A stretch of 26,098 bases of DNA from IMG/VR virus record IMGVR_UViG_3300004461_000105, positions 1 through 26,098 of that record, one strand, 5' to 3'. The position numbers and the translations under genes were made by a program. Under the pieces are notes generated by a model. It saw nothing but the letters and a program-made list of their open reading frames with translations. It did no database searches and was not told the origin of the DNA. This document shows positions 8,201 through 17,200 of the stretch, piece by piece; the first letter of the stretch is position 1; every line of letters starts with the position of its first letter. The stretch is from a virus.

Positions 8201-9645
8201 CTATTCCCTTTAACAAAGAATGACTGTTTTATTTCATCTGAAGAAACAGATTGATTTAATGTTAATCTTGTATATGTCTGAATATCATACAATCTCAAAT
8301 CCCAACTAGTTGCCGCATTAGAATATGCTGCATCAGTTAAAGTAAATGAATATACTCTTGCTTCTCCAATTTGAGTTCCTGAACATTCAAATTGTGCATA
8401 AAGAGCGATTGTTTCTCTTACCTTTGCTACTCCAGTTACATTATTAACTCTCAGTATATTTCCCATTTCAAATGGGACTGTAGTATTCTTAATATCTGCA
8501 GTATCTCTAGGTTTATCTACATCTACAATAGAAGTAGATACTTTTTCAATATCATACCCTTGGACATATGCCTTTCCGGGGGATATTTTTAATACTGCTA
8601 AACTTTCCGATGGGATATTTCCTTGATCTGTTGTTTCATTACTGAAAAAAGTTCCATCACTGCCCAATCTATCATTTAAAGATTCTTCTACATGTAAATC
8701 GAATTGATTTATAGTATAATTGCCAGATTCATCAAAAGTTCTTTCTGCAAGATAATCACGAATTCTATTATATTCAGTTTTGGTTGTAATTTTTTTAATT
8801 TTTCCATTTTTTACTCTAAGTAACTCTACAAAATCAGTATCATTTGTATCTGTTAGAGGTCTTTTGGTAAGTGTTAAAGATATTTTTAATCTATCAGCAC
8901 CTGGTGACGAATAGTTTGAAAATCCTTTTGCATTATCATATAAAGATTCGTCTTCTTTTGCATTAATAAGAGATTCGTCAATTTTTAATCCAACTCTATA
9001 TGATGGGGTATTTGTATAATAATCTAAAATAATTGTTTGTTTTGGAACTTTTACAAAGTAACCTCTTATAAAAAATATACCTTCTCCGACTGAAGATGCC
9101 GATGCGATAGCAGTTGAATTTGAATTAATTGCAGATGCAAAAGGTGATCCTGCACTTATAGTCGTATTTCCATAAACAATATTTTCATTTGCCGATAATA
9201 ATTCTCCATCAATAAACTGCGAAAATTCAAAATCTTCATTTGATTTTAAATATTTTACATATAGAGTTATATTATCTACTTCATCACTTTCTGACGGAAG
9301 AACTACTTTCTGAACCTTTGCGGTAACTCCAGAAACCTGTCCAGATATAGTTTTTCCAACAAAATTCTCAATATATACCGATAAGTCAACTCCAAATTGA
9401 GTCGTATTTACTCTAACGGAATAGAATTGTCCATCATAACCAATGTTTCCAGGGACCACTATCGATCCTTCTTTAAACATATGACTTCCAAAATCTTCTA
9501 CTTGATTTTGAAGTATAGATTGTAAGGTTGTTAATTCTCTAGTTTGAACAGGATATCCTGGTTTAAATAAAACTTTTAAAAAGTTTTTTGACGAATCAAA
9601 ATCATCATAATATGGATTGATATTTAAATTTGTTTTTTGCGACAT
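2215..9645 (-). CDS. Giant DUF4815-type virion structural protein (gp9-gp12 position)
   Basis: This 2476-residue protein occupies the place where T4 has genes 9-12 (short and long fibre connectors and short tail fibre), so it is probably a peripheral baseplate or receptor-facing component. The N-terminus matches the DUF4815 type as I recall it: NINPYYDDFD (8-17), then FKPGYPVQTRELTTLQSILQ (28-47) and the MFKEGSIVVPGNIGYDGQFY region. Roughly mid-protein are a DWLEQPFATKVENVNPFNIV segment and, further on, YVDPLAQTFTVGG, which starts a jelly-roll-like stretch near 4800-4200. Near 3235-3445 and 3720-4045 are small beta modules also found in the gp7-position giant. The closing segment ends RLADLRVIALR. 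There is no signal peptide, transmembrane segment or catalytic motif. The gene starts 6 bases after the gp8 stop and overlaps the next gene by 4. The frame is intact throughout. The family call is fairly sure; the function is inferred from position. Confidence 0.85.
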   Translation of the reverse strand: MSQKTNLNINPYYDDFDSSKNFLKVLFKPGYPVQTRELTTLQSILQNQVEDFGSHMFKEGSIVVPGNIGYDGQFYSVRVNTTQFGVDLSVYIENFVGKTISGQVSGVTAKVQKVVLPSESDEVDNITLYVKYLKSNEDFEFSQFIDGELLSANENIVYGNTTISAGSPFASAINSNSTAIASASSVGEGIFFIRGYFVKVPKQTIILDYYTNTPSYRVGLKIDESLINAKEDESLYDNAKGFSNYSSPGADRLKISLTLTKRPLTDTNDTDFVELLRVKNGKIKKITTKTEYNRIRDYLAERTFDESGNYTINQFDLHVEESLNDRLGSDGTFFSNETTDQGNIPSESLAVLKISPGKAYVQGYDIEKVSTSIVDVDKPRDTADIKNTTVPFEMGNILRVNNVTGVAKVRETIALYAQFECSGTQIGEARVYSFTLTDAAYSNAATSWDLRLYDIQTYTRLTLNQSVSSDEIKQSFFVKGNSTGSTGFATADGSSNQIFLRQTSGTFAKGESLTINGIQSSRSITEVRTYNTQNIKSVKQTAPFSYSNFQADSILDKFNFPGAVSELTITATGGGISTVTSPGRTFVGIRTDTVIRYQQSGSSLEYFNRISSIAADALSFEISALSTVAGVFNGALPTSDIQVNGFLGAPIVRGSGTLFAPLAERNTSSIDLSNSQLFITEQLTGKDVDGTDNAITINTSDVSGITDISWVNFDQERFGIGYSGGGIGKITSDAFSISGNTVTIRGLDNSLSNNDTVVNVTAVKNNIQSKTKTYSRSRILSVNGSKLKESGNNVATSKNDGLTYNQYYGLRIQDEEISLNYPDVVKVLSIYESLNESTPTLDIVDFPVISNVGANALIGENIIGTKSNTVARIVTNNTTSPSSGSANKLGVVYLNENKFSIGEAVVFEETKINSQIDSITRGNYNDITGSYVLNRGQKNQYYDYSRIERRKNIHEPSRRLLIVFDHYSVPTTDSGDVFTVDSYDAERFSKDIPNIGGSIRATDTLDFRPRVAIFNPAVTTDKSPFDFNARTSAFNTSPLRLLAPKENAIVSQSFYLPRMDKVYLDILGNFVIEKGISSKNPKPPTKRGDFIELATITYPAYLYNTSNAGIILTDNRRYTMRDIGIIEDRVENLERVTTLSLLEINANTLRIQDTEGRDRFKSGFFVDSFSDNSKFDSFLSTTLVDQSTRTLNPNISRNSLNSLVATLDELSPQELDLNDDSLILLDSAIQKTGQALTLAYNEVDWLEQPFATKVENVNPFNIVVYDGVVQLQPEVDSWTRTVQLQDVNVNNRFTQEVNLVNNLDLTQNRSFDLPLAPRFRGGGNTGGALQAFAQGLSGTERRSSTASDSFDTVDTFIRNEVVGTPDEEFMRSRNVEFSASSLKPNTRFYQFLDGNSAVDLIPKLIEISNNRGLTGNGSSGAFRIGETVIGTVNGQERIRFRVCTPNHKLGPFNSPTSIYNQNPYDPNNPTISNNYNSSSKILNVDTAALAQNSQGDFFGYLESGMQLVGQTSQAIAFVKDIRLISDNYGDLIGSFFLRDPNATPRPSTRISTGTKTYRLTSSSTNTPGLPGSNSVSFAETNYTAVATLINFQATVTTNTTTTTINNTINATIGGTVEVGYVDPLAQTFTVGGNIQVKSDIDTEDDVNGVFLTSVDVYFASIDSGTAPVTVQVRSTLLGTPTLEVIGNSSVTLRPRSVDANGVETQLIQTSDTGEIATNVKFPEPIFLAPGREYAIVLLSAQSDEYEVWTAVMGEKTVNTQSLPDVDQVIYTQQFALGALFKSQNGSVWTTDQNQDLKFKLYKAEFTETTGSVYFYNPPLDESNGYIRRLNSSPITILPKTGKIGIVTTENSSFIGIVTVGRKLAGSNNGGSAIVVGQGSSVSSVSLTDAGANYPASVTNQIVSTYNISGKGENLKLLITTNSNGVITGVGHSTLDFGSGYQVGNVVGIQTSTTSKQTGRDATVTITGITGLNTLYLSNVQGEFGGNGSGKEFAVGAAVSYYSDASTIVSAAGTNILNASSDGGVYSGDYFKVDHFNHGMYSTTNKLIVDNIKSDVPTTVLSSQLNVDDVTTISVASTANFVTFEGKNVSGSYPGYVKIGNEIIKYEGFGSGILNISSNGRGIDNTIAVNHFVDADVEKYEFGGVSLRRVNGITTSIASPIDIDSYHVRIDRSSNKGSSRLNDGTTAGTPQLSFNDERLIGGDNVTASQNIMYDAVNPIYGILTPGSTTSVTGQVRTVTATSVSGNEVSFNDNGYQQIQLNELNSLNSVRMVASEANQNEYLTSLPRKKSFTTAIVFNSNDPNSALSPILNLNQARTEFNLSRLNKPIDDYSSDNRVNSILFDPHASVYYSNINTLKNPASGLKVIIAAERPGDSDFRVLYTTIKADSSEISQSYELFPGYNNLKETTEGFLVVDESKNSGLPDTKVKASLDGEFLEYEFTVENLDLFTGYGIKIVMNSSNQAQAPRLADLRVIALR

Positions 9646-9651
9646 TTTTCT

Positions 9652-11229
9652 TTAGAATTCCAGAATAATTTTGATGTCTTCTTTTTGCCTAGAGTCTCTC
9701 GTTACTATAGAACGATTATCAATGTAAATAACATCTCCTGTATTCTTATTTATCTCTGGATTAGAGAGACCAGATGAAAAAGTTACTCCCAAATTAATTT
9801 CTTTGGATCCAACTGTAGTTGTAATCCCAGTGAAATCAGTATCAATTGATGCTACATATGAGACATTAGAAACTGTATTTGATGATGATTCAAAATTAAT
9901 AACATTTGCTTTACTAGTAACATCATTCCTATCAGTTTGATTTAAAGTATTGGCAAAGTTTAGAGATCTATCTTGATAATACTTTAATACTCTAGTTTCT
10001 GCATCATATGATGCAACATATCCTCTTGCAGTGCCATTTGACGTGGTTTGTTCAATTTTATCACCAATACCAGGATTGCTAATAAAATTTGACGTTAATT
10101 TAATTGCTCCTAATGATGAATATTCATTTGCTGTGTAAAGACTTGTAGATTCGTATTTTTCTGGATTTTTTATAATTCCCACTTGAGAGAATTTTGTGTC
10201 TGTTGGGAAATCTTTTGTTGAATCATCAAATCTTGAATATGCAAGAACTTTATCTGATCCCAATTCCTCATATATGTTATAACCATGACCTCTAGATGGA
10301 GGTATAATTGGAATCAACTTTGCAGGGTTTGAAATAGTATCTGTTGTTGCATGTCCAAAATCAACAATTCCAAATGTATATCCACTGCCACCAGAAACAA
10401 CTGTTGTTTTAGTAATAGTTCCAGACGTATCAACTTCTATATTTACTTTTGCTCCTGACCCATCACCTTTAATGTCATAAGTACCTGCCGTATATACACT
10501 TCCTCCTCCATCTTCAATATAAACATATTTTATTTGATTGTTGTTTATTGCAGAATCTCCAGAATCTCTTACAGATTGAATTTGGAAATCAGTTGAAGTT
10601 GACCAATCACTCGGAAGAACAATATATTCAGTAGAATCAAATTTAATAATATCACTTGGAGATATAGTAAACAAATACTTCCAAATATATCCGTCTCCAC
10701 TTATTCCTGCAGCAGATGATTCTAAATCTGTAAAAGTTGGCTCATCTTGAGATGTATTTCCATTTATGTTTGATGTTCCTCCAATATCACCATGAGACCC
10801 ATTAGAGATACATATGTAAACTTTAAAATCACTATTAATAACAAAATAATTACTGTCATAAAGTCTTGCACTTTGAGAAATTGGTGCTAAATTTCCAATA
10901 CTATAATCGTGACGATACATTTCGTAACGAGTATTTGAAGTCCAATTAATTTTTTTTACAATTCTTCTAACATTCAAACTATTTAATTTTTTACCAAATA
11001 ATGCAGTATTTCTATAATGACTTAAGTACTGTTGATTATCAATAGGACTTGGTGGACTTGATGGAGTGTTTCCCCATGCTGCAGTCCTACCAAATCCTAC
11101 AGGAGTAGATGTTGTTCCGGGATTTGAAAGTCCTAAAAATACATAATAATTATTATCAGTGCTCAACACAGAATCTACAAAATTATTAGCATTAGCAATT
11201 CTAAATTGATCTGTTACTATAGCAGACAT
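9652..11229 (-). CDS. 8: Baseplate wedge protein gp8 (T4-like)
   Basis: gp8 is a structural subunit of the T4 baseplate wedge, where it joins gp7 and gp10 on the way to the full wedge. This copy is 525 residues against 334 in T4. The N-terminal part carries the family features: ITDQ-type start (SAIVTDQFRIANANNFVDSV, 2-21), YYVFLGLSNP (28-37), GFGRTAAW (45-52), and YEMYRHDYS (102-110), which I recall as conserved in cyanophage gp8. The extra length includes a beta module with SGAKVNIEV, then VVSGGSGYTFGIV (near 10360-10470), the same type of repeat as in both giant neighbours. The gene is first behind its own late promoter box at 11249-11256. The start is ATG at 11227-11229; no strong Shine-Dalgarno precedes it. 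Confidence 0.85.
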   Translation of the reverse strand: MSAIVTDQFRIANANNFVDSVLSTDNNYYVFLGLSNPGTTSTPVGFGRTAAWGNTPSSPPSPIDNQQYLSHYRNTALFGKKLNSLNVRRIVKKINWTSNTRYEMYRHDYSIGNLAPISQSARLYDSNYFVINSDFKVYICISNGSHGDIGGTSNINGNTSQDEPTFTDLESSAAGISGDGYIWKYLFTISPSDIIKFDSTEYIVLPSDWSTSTDFQIQSVRDSGDSAINNNQIKYVYIEDGGGSVYTAGTYDIKGDGSGAKVNIEVDTSGTITKTTVVSGGSGYTFGIVDFGHATTDTISNPAKLIPIIPPSRGHGYNIYEELGSDKVLAYSRFDDSTKDFPTDTKFSQVGIIKNPEKYESTSLYTANEYSSLGAIKLTSNFISNPGIGDKIEQTTSNGTARGYVASYDAETRVLKYYQDRSLNFANTLNQTDRNDVTSKANVINFESSSNTVSNVSYVASIDTDFTGITTTVGSKEINLGVTFSSGLSNPEINKNTGDVIYIDNRSIVTRDSRQKEDIKIILEF

Positions 11230-11248
11230 ATTACACAGTTTTTTTAAA

Positions 11249-11256
11249 TATTTATA
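11249..11256 (-). promoter_or_regulatory. T4-type late promoter box TATAAATA before gp8
   Basis: A perfect TATAAATA on the minus strand sits in the 36-base gap between the giant gp7-position gene and gp8, 19 bases before the gp8 ATG. The context CATATAAATATTTAAA differs from the box at 2000-2007 by one base over 16. It should drive gp8, the DUF4815 giant and the 65-residue gene. The transcript leader would be only about a dozen bases long. Confidence 0.83.
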
Positions 11257-11265
11257 TGGATAAAA

Positions 11266-14200
11266 TTAACTTAAAGTTTCTGGAAGTGATCCAGTAAGTC
11301 TAAGTCCCTCACCTCTTCTCTGAATTGTTGGAAACGTTGATAATCCAACATCTACAGTTTTTCCAGTAACACCAATAGAAATTGGAGTAGAGGATCTTGT
11401 AATTGATGTAAATAATCCCCAAGAAAATTCACCAACATAATCTCCACTTGTAGAAAGACCTGTTATATCGGTTCCAGAATCAATATTGCAAGTAACGATA
11501 CCAACATGATCACCAAAACGGGATAATTGATGAATATAGTAAATATTATCTAAGAAGGTAGTTCCAATACCAACTACAGAAGTATTTGAACTATCCACTG
11601 ACGTAACACCAGATCCAATTATAGTGTCTTTAACGAATATTGGATACCCAACCTCCAAATCATCTCCAAAATTTGCTGTTCCTGTATTGAGGAACAATTT
11701 AAGTGCTAATGAATGTCCACCAGATCCAGAAGTAGTTCCAATTCCTGTTATAATTCCAGAAAATCCTTTAATAAATTCAATATTATTTACAGTTTCAGTA
11801 TTCGAATCTGGTAGAGGTGTAATTGTTTTAGGTTCTATAGTATATCCAAATCCAGGATCTGTAATCGTAGTTCCAGTAATTACCCCATTAGTTATTGTTC
11901 CTGTAGCTTGAGCAGTAGTTCCAATTCCAACGCCAATTTGAAGTGGTGATTGGAACTTAATATCTACTGTCGATCCTACATATTCATTGCCACCATCTAC
12001 AATTGTAAGAGCAGAAACTGTTCCTCCTACACCAATAGATGCGGTAATATTAGCAGGTGAGGGATCCAATTTACCATCAACAATAATACCTTTCATGTTC
12101 TGATATGGTCCTTCTGCGGAAACTCCATAATTAAAATTACTTATGTCATCAACAAAAATACTAGCATCAGAAGTTGTAATATCTTTAATAATTTTTGCAG
12201 TTGGATAAATTTGAGCAATTGTAGATTTTCTTGTCTTATGAACAAACACCCCATTAATTATTCTATCAGTTTTTTGCTTCGTCCATGATATTGGTTTAAG
12301 ATTAACTTCATCAATACCTTGATCTACATACAAATTTGTTTCAAATTTATCCGAAAAAGATACATCAAAAACTGTTCTTTGATCTTGAGTGATGGTTTCT
12401 AGAATAGTATCATTTTTAAATACTCTAATATCATCACCTCTTTCTAATGTTGGAATAACATCATCTACAACTAAATCATCTTCACCTCTAGTTCCTCTAT
12501 AGAAGAAAACATCAATCTTATCTTCAGGTTTTGGTGCGACACTAAATGAGAATGAAGTTCCACCCTCGAATTGATAAGAAGAACCGGGATCTTGAATAAT
12601 TCCATTAATAATTACAATTAAGATATTTTCAAGTTCTATTATAGAATTATCAGGTTTTTCAAAACTCAATATTGAACCATTGTAAAAAAGTGGAAATCTT
12701 ATCCTAGTTCCATCTTGATAATTTTTGATAGAATCGATATAATCTAGTTCTCCAAACTGCCATGAACCGAAATTATCACTGAAAGTTTCCAATACTGTAA
12801 ATTCAAACTCTGAGATCGGAGATGTTAAACCTTTGGCAGTAACAAGTCCAACTGGTTTAAATACATCACCTTTTCTAAATGAATATCCAGATCTTGAGAT
12901 GAAGTAATTACTAACTTCAAAATAAGTTGATCCAATACCAGTTACAGGACTTGGATCAACATCGACACTTACTAACAATCCAATTCCTGTATCAGTTGTC
13001 GCCCCAACACCGATTCTAGAAATACCTTGAACTTCAAGATTTTCATATGTTGGTTCGGAAACAAATATTTCTGGATTTACGTAGTTGGTTCCAGCAGAAC
13101 CAACATTAAATGATAAAGTTCCACCAACACCTATAGAAGCAACCGAAATTGTTGCTCCTGCACCAGCACCTCCTCCAGGACCTACATTGATTTGAACTGT
13201 ATTCAATGTAGTTGATGCAATTGATACTTGTTGGTTATGAATAGGATCTCCCCCAGATTCCCCTCTTCTTAATTTGGTTTTAGAAATTGCTCTTGGATAT
13301 GGATGATTTGTTGCATGACTATCCTTAGAACAAGTAAACACTAGTCCATCAGTAGCAATACCAATTGTATTTGATGTTGTTAACCCATGATTGAGAATAG
13401 TTAAAGTTAAATCTCCCGACACAGAATTATAAACAGCATTTGTTGCCGTATAAGTGTTATTTTCATCATCAGTAATTGAACTTGTTCCGGAACTTACAAA
13501 TTTATAATTATATTCTATATCTACTACAGTTACTCCAATAGAAACTAAACCATTATATCCAGAACCATTATCATCAGTAATTCCAAGTCCAGCAGAGACA
13601 ATTGAACCTCCAGCACCAACGACAGCAGTTACTGCCGCACCAGCAAGAGGTGCATAACCAATTCCTTCAGTAGATCCTAAAGAAACAATAATACCTCCTC
13701 TAGGAATTTGATTCTGATTTACATCAGATTCGGAAGAAAAAACGCTATTCGCATCTGATGTTTCGGTTCTAATACCACTGAATACAATGGAAGATATTCC
13801 CGTAGGTGATGTCTGCTCAATAATACTGAAGTTGTTTAATGGATTGTTCGTAGTGGTTGGTGTTTGAAATACTCCATTAATGAATAAAAGTCCATTTCCA
13901 CCACTTACCCCAATACCTGCAGTGTTTGCTCCACCGACAGTGAGAGTGAACGTTCTACCAATTCCAGTAAACTCTCTAGAAATGTCATCGTAAACTGAAT
14001 TTGTAGCATAATTCTTTCTTAAGAAGACTCTACCAGAAAATTTTGATGTTTCGAATACTAAATTATTATCTCTTCTTGAAACATTGGGATTACCTCTAGG
14101 TGATTTTGTAAAGAAAATACTGTCACCTACAATATTATAAGATCCTTTATAAATTCTAGATAATGTTGAATCTGTGTGGGATGCTCCAGATGATCCAACA

Positions 14201-17200
14201 AACCCCCTCTCAACCTCAACCAAAGTTTCTGTTCCGGAATTGGAAATAGGTCCAATATTTGTTGTCCCCAATCCAACATTAACAACTTTCATATATTCAT
14301 CATCAACTCTCAATATATCAAGAGGATATATGGTTGTAATACCACTCAAAGAGAAAATAGTTGCGGATTCTGAAATACTTCCACCATTTCCAGATAAAGT
14401 TTGTGAAACTTTAGCAAAAGCAATTGGATATTGTGCAACATTATTAATAGTAATGATAGCCTTTTCATTTCTCTTTGCCATTGAAAATTCATGAGAATTT
14501 CCTTCACCAACAGATGTAAATGTAACAGCTGTTCCTGATTTAACTGTTGATATTGAGAAACTGTTATTATTATTAACGACAGCAAAAACTTGAGAAGGAA
14601 GTTGTGCAACAGCAGAACCATTTTTATACATCATTGGAGTTGATCCAACACCAACAAAAGTGGATTTTGGAGTATATATTAATTCTTCACCATTACTGAA
14701 GAAGTGATTATCAATTGAAAATACTCCTGTTGAAAGATTGAGAATATCAACATCTGAAGGATTAAATGATTTTGCAAAAATTGGAATAGTTTTTGATCTC
14801 AATACAAAATCTTCTTTATTAATTCTATCACCATTAATTGCTAAGTATGATTTAGTATTTACTGTTTCAACAGAATTTCCATATATAAGATTTGGTGCTT
14901 GATTGATAAAATCAACTGTGGTGTATAAACACTCACTATAAGAATTAATTCTTATATCTCCAGTAAAATTAGAATCTGGATAAAACTTAACTAAAATATC
15001 ATCCCCAGAATATTCTCCTCCAAAAGTTCCTATTCCTAGTGGAGTGGACTCTCCACTCGTACTTCCTATTGACAGTAATGAATATTGTTGAGTGTAAATA
15101 TCAGTATTATCTTGAACCATCATAACTTGATGGATTGATTTTGTAGATCCAATACTAACTTCAACTAAAGATCTTGCAGAATCAAAATTATTCTTATTCA
15201 ATCTCAAGAAAGAAGTAGAAACACCAGAAGTAGTCGTAGATACTCCAGATTCATAAATTGCAGATCTTTCACTACCTTCTGGTTGATTTAGTAACTTGTA
15301 TCTAAATGTTCCAATTCCAACAGAATCTGATAGATTTTTTGTTCCAAATCCAACTATACGTGTTTTAACAATTACATCTTCATCTGTATCATTAGTATAA
15401 TTTAAATTAAATGATCCAGAATCTATATTGGAATCAAAATGCCCCAAAAGATTAGACGATCTTGAAAAATCTTCAGTATCAAAATAGAATTCTGAAATAT
15501 TTGTATCTATCCCATCATGAGTTACATACAACTCTACAAAATTCATCTCATTAGTGACTTCTTTATAAACTTGTGCATTAACATGGAAAGATACAAATTT
15601 ATCTGTTGAGACTCCAATAACATTGATTGTAGTACCTGTAAGAATTTCTTGACTACGAGAAGTTATATCAATAAATCCTATCGATGTCGTACCTACTCCA
15701 ATATTTTCATTATTAAATTCTTTATCAATATACTTAATATCATATTCAGTATTGAAAGCATCTTTAGGAGTAAATCTCACATACTTATCACCAAACTCAT
15801 CAATTTCTATTGAAAAATCTCCATATTGCTCTCCATCAGTTGTAGTAAATCCAGATCCTACATTAACTAAAGATTGTTTTTCTAAAAAAGCAATATTATT
15901 TTCGTTGGTATTGGTTGAATTGTTAAGAAACAATAAACTTGTTAATTGGACCTGATTTTTTCCACTTACATCAGAAACTTTAAACAGATAGTTATTGTAA
16001 ATATCTTCATCATTAATTTTTAAAATGTTTATATATGGTAAAGGTTCGTCTTCAAAGTTAGAAAATTGTTCTTTAATGTCATCAATTTTTAATCCAACAT
16101 TAGATATTGATTCTTGATAGTTTGTAAGTTTTTTATTTTTTAACTTTAAGAATTTAGATTTATTTGATACTAGATCTATATCTCTCACAAAATCAAAACT
16201 ATTGATAGTGTCAACTCTCTTTTCACTAATATAATCTCTTATAATAGTCGTTGCATCAGAAGAACTCTCAATTCCAACTCTTCCGTCTCCATCAGAAATT
16301 ATTTCTGTATCTGCGAAATTTTTAATACCAATTGAATGAACTAAACTATTGATGGGTGTTCTAATATCATTCCATTGCTGTTTACTCTTGACAGAATATG
16401 AAAGATTTTGATAATAATCATTATCTGCAAGAACTTGGTAATTTTCACTCAATTTTCCAGTTTGATTTTCCCAACCTTGATTCTTTCTATTAGAGAATTT
16501 GATTTCAAAAATTCCATCATAAGGTGTTAAAGATTCTATAGTAGCAACATTTCCTGAAGACTTGCCGACAATTATTTCATTAACAGAAAGATCATATGTT
16601 CCAAGCACTTTAAGAGATCCTGAATCATCATAATCAGTAACTTTGAGATCTGTCTCAATACCATCAGATATTAATGCCTCACCAATTTCGAATCCTGATG
16701 GAGATAATAACAATGAAAAAGTTGGATAATCTTTCTTGGCAATAATGTTTCCAAATGAATCTTGAATTGTTTTTGCAACTCCTACATTTGTTCCCAATCC
16801 TGCAATACTAATAGTAACTTGATCATCAAATAATCCAGGTGTTAATTTATTTTCATATTTTACCACTTTAAAAAATTTATATCCATAATCACTAGAATTA
16901 AATCCATCTCCAGTAGTGCTAGACTTTTGTATTCCTTCTACAAAAACTTCTTCACCCACAGAAAAAACATTCTCATCAAATCCTAAAGATGGTGTTGTAA
17001 GAATACATGTAAAAATTCCACTATTTTCTTGTGATTCAACTTTAGTAATACTAATTCCATTAGTGTTGTTAATAGCAAAAAGTTCTGCTGATTGGTCGGA
17101 TATTCCTTTAGGTGGAACATCAATAATTAAATCGGTAATTGAATTACCAGTCAGTTTTGCCTCAATCACTCCATTTTTTACTTCAGTTCTTGTGCCACTG

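Noticed and set aside
11230-11265. Run of T/A near 11241-11250 as a terminator after the giant gene
   Set aside because: No inverted repeat stands before the run, and the sequence is explained as the flank of the late promoter.
14346-14621. Minus-strand open frame of 91 codons within the giant gene
   Set aside because: It is in another frame of the giant gene, rich in Leu/Gln from frame-shifted codons, with no promoter or ribosome site of note.
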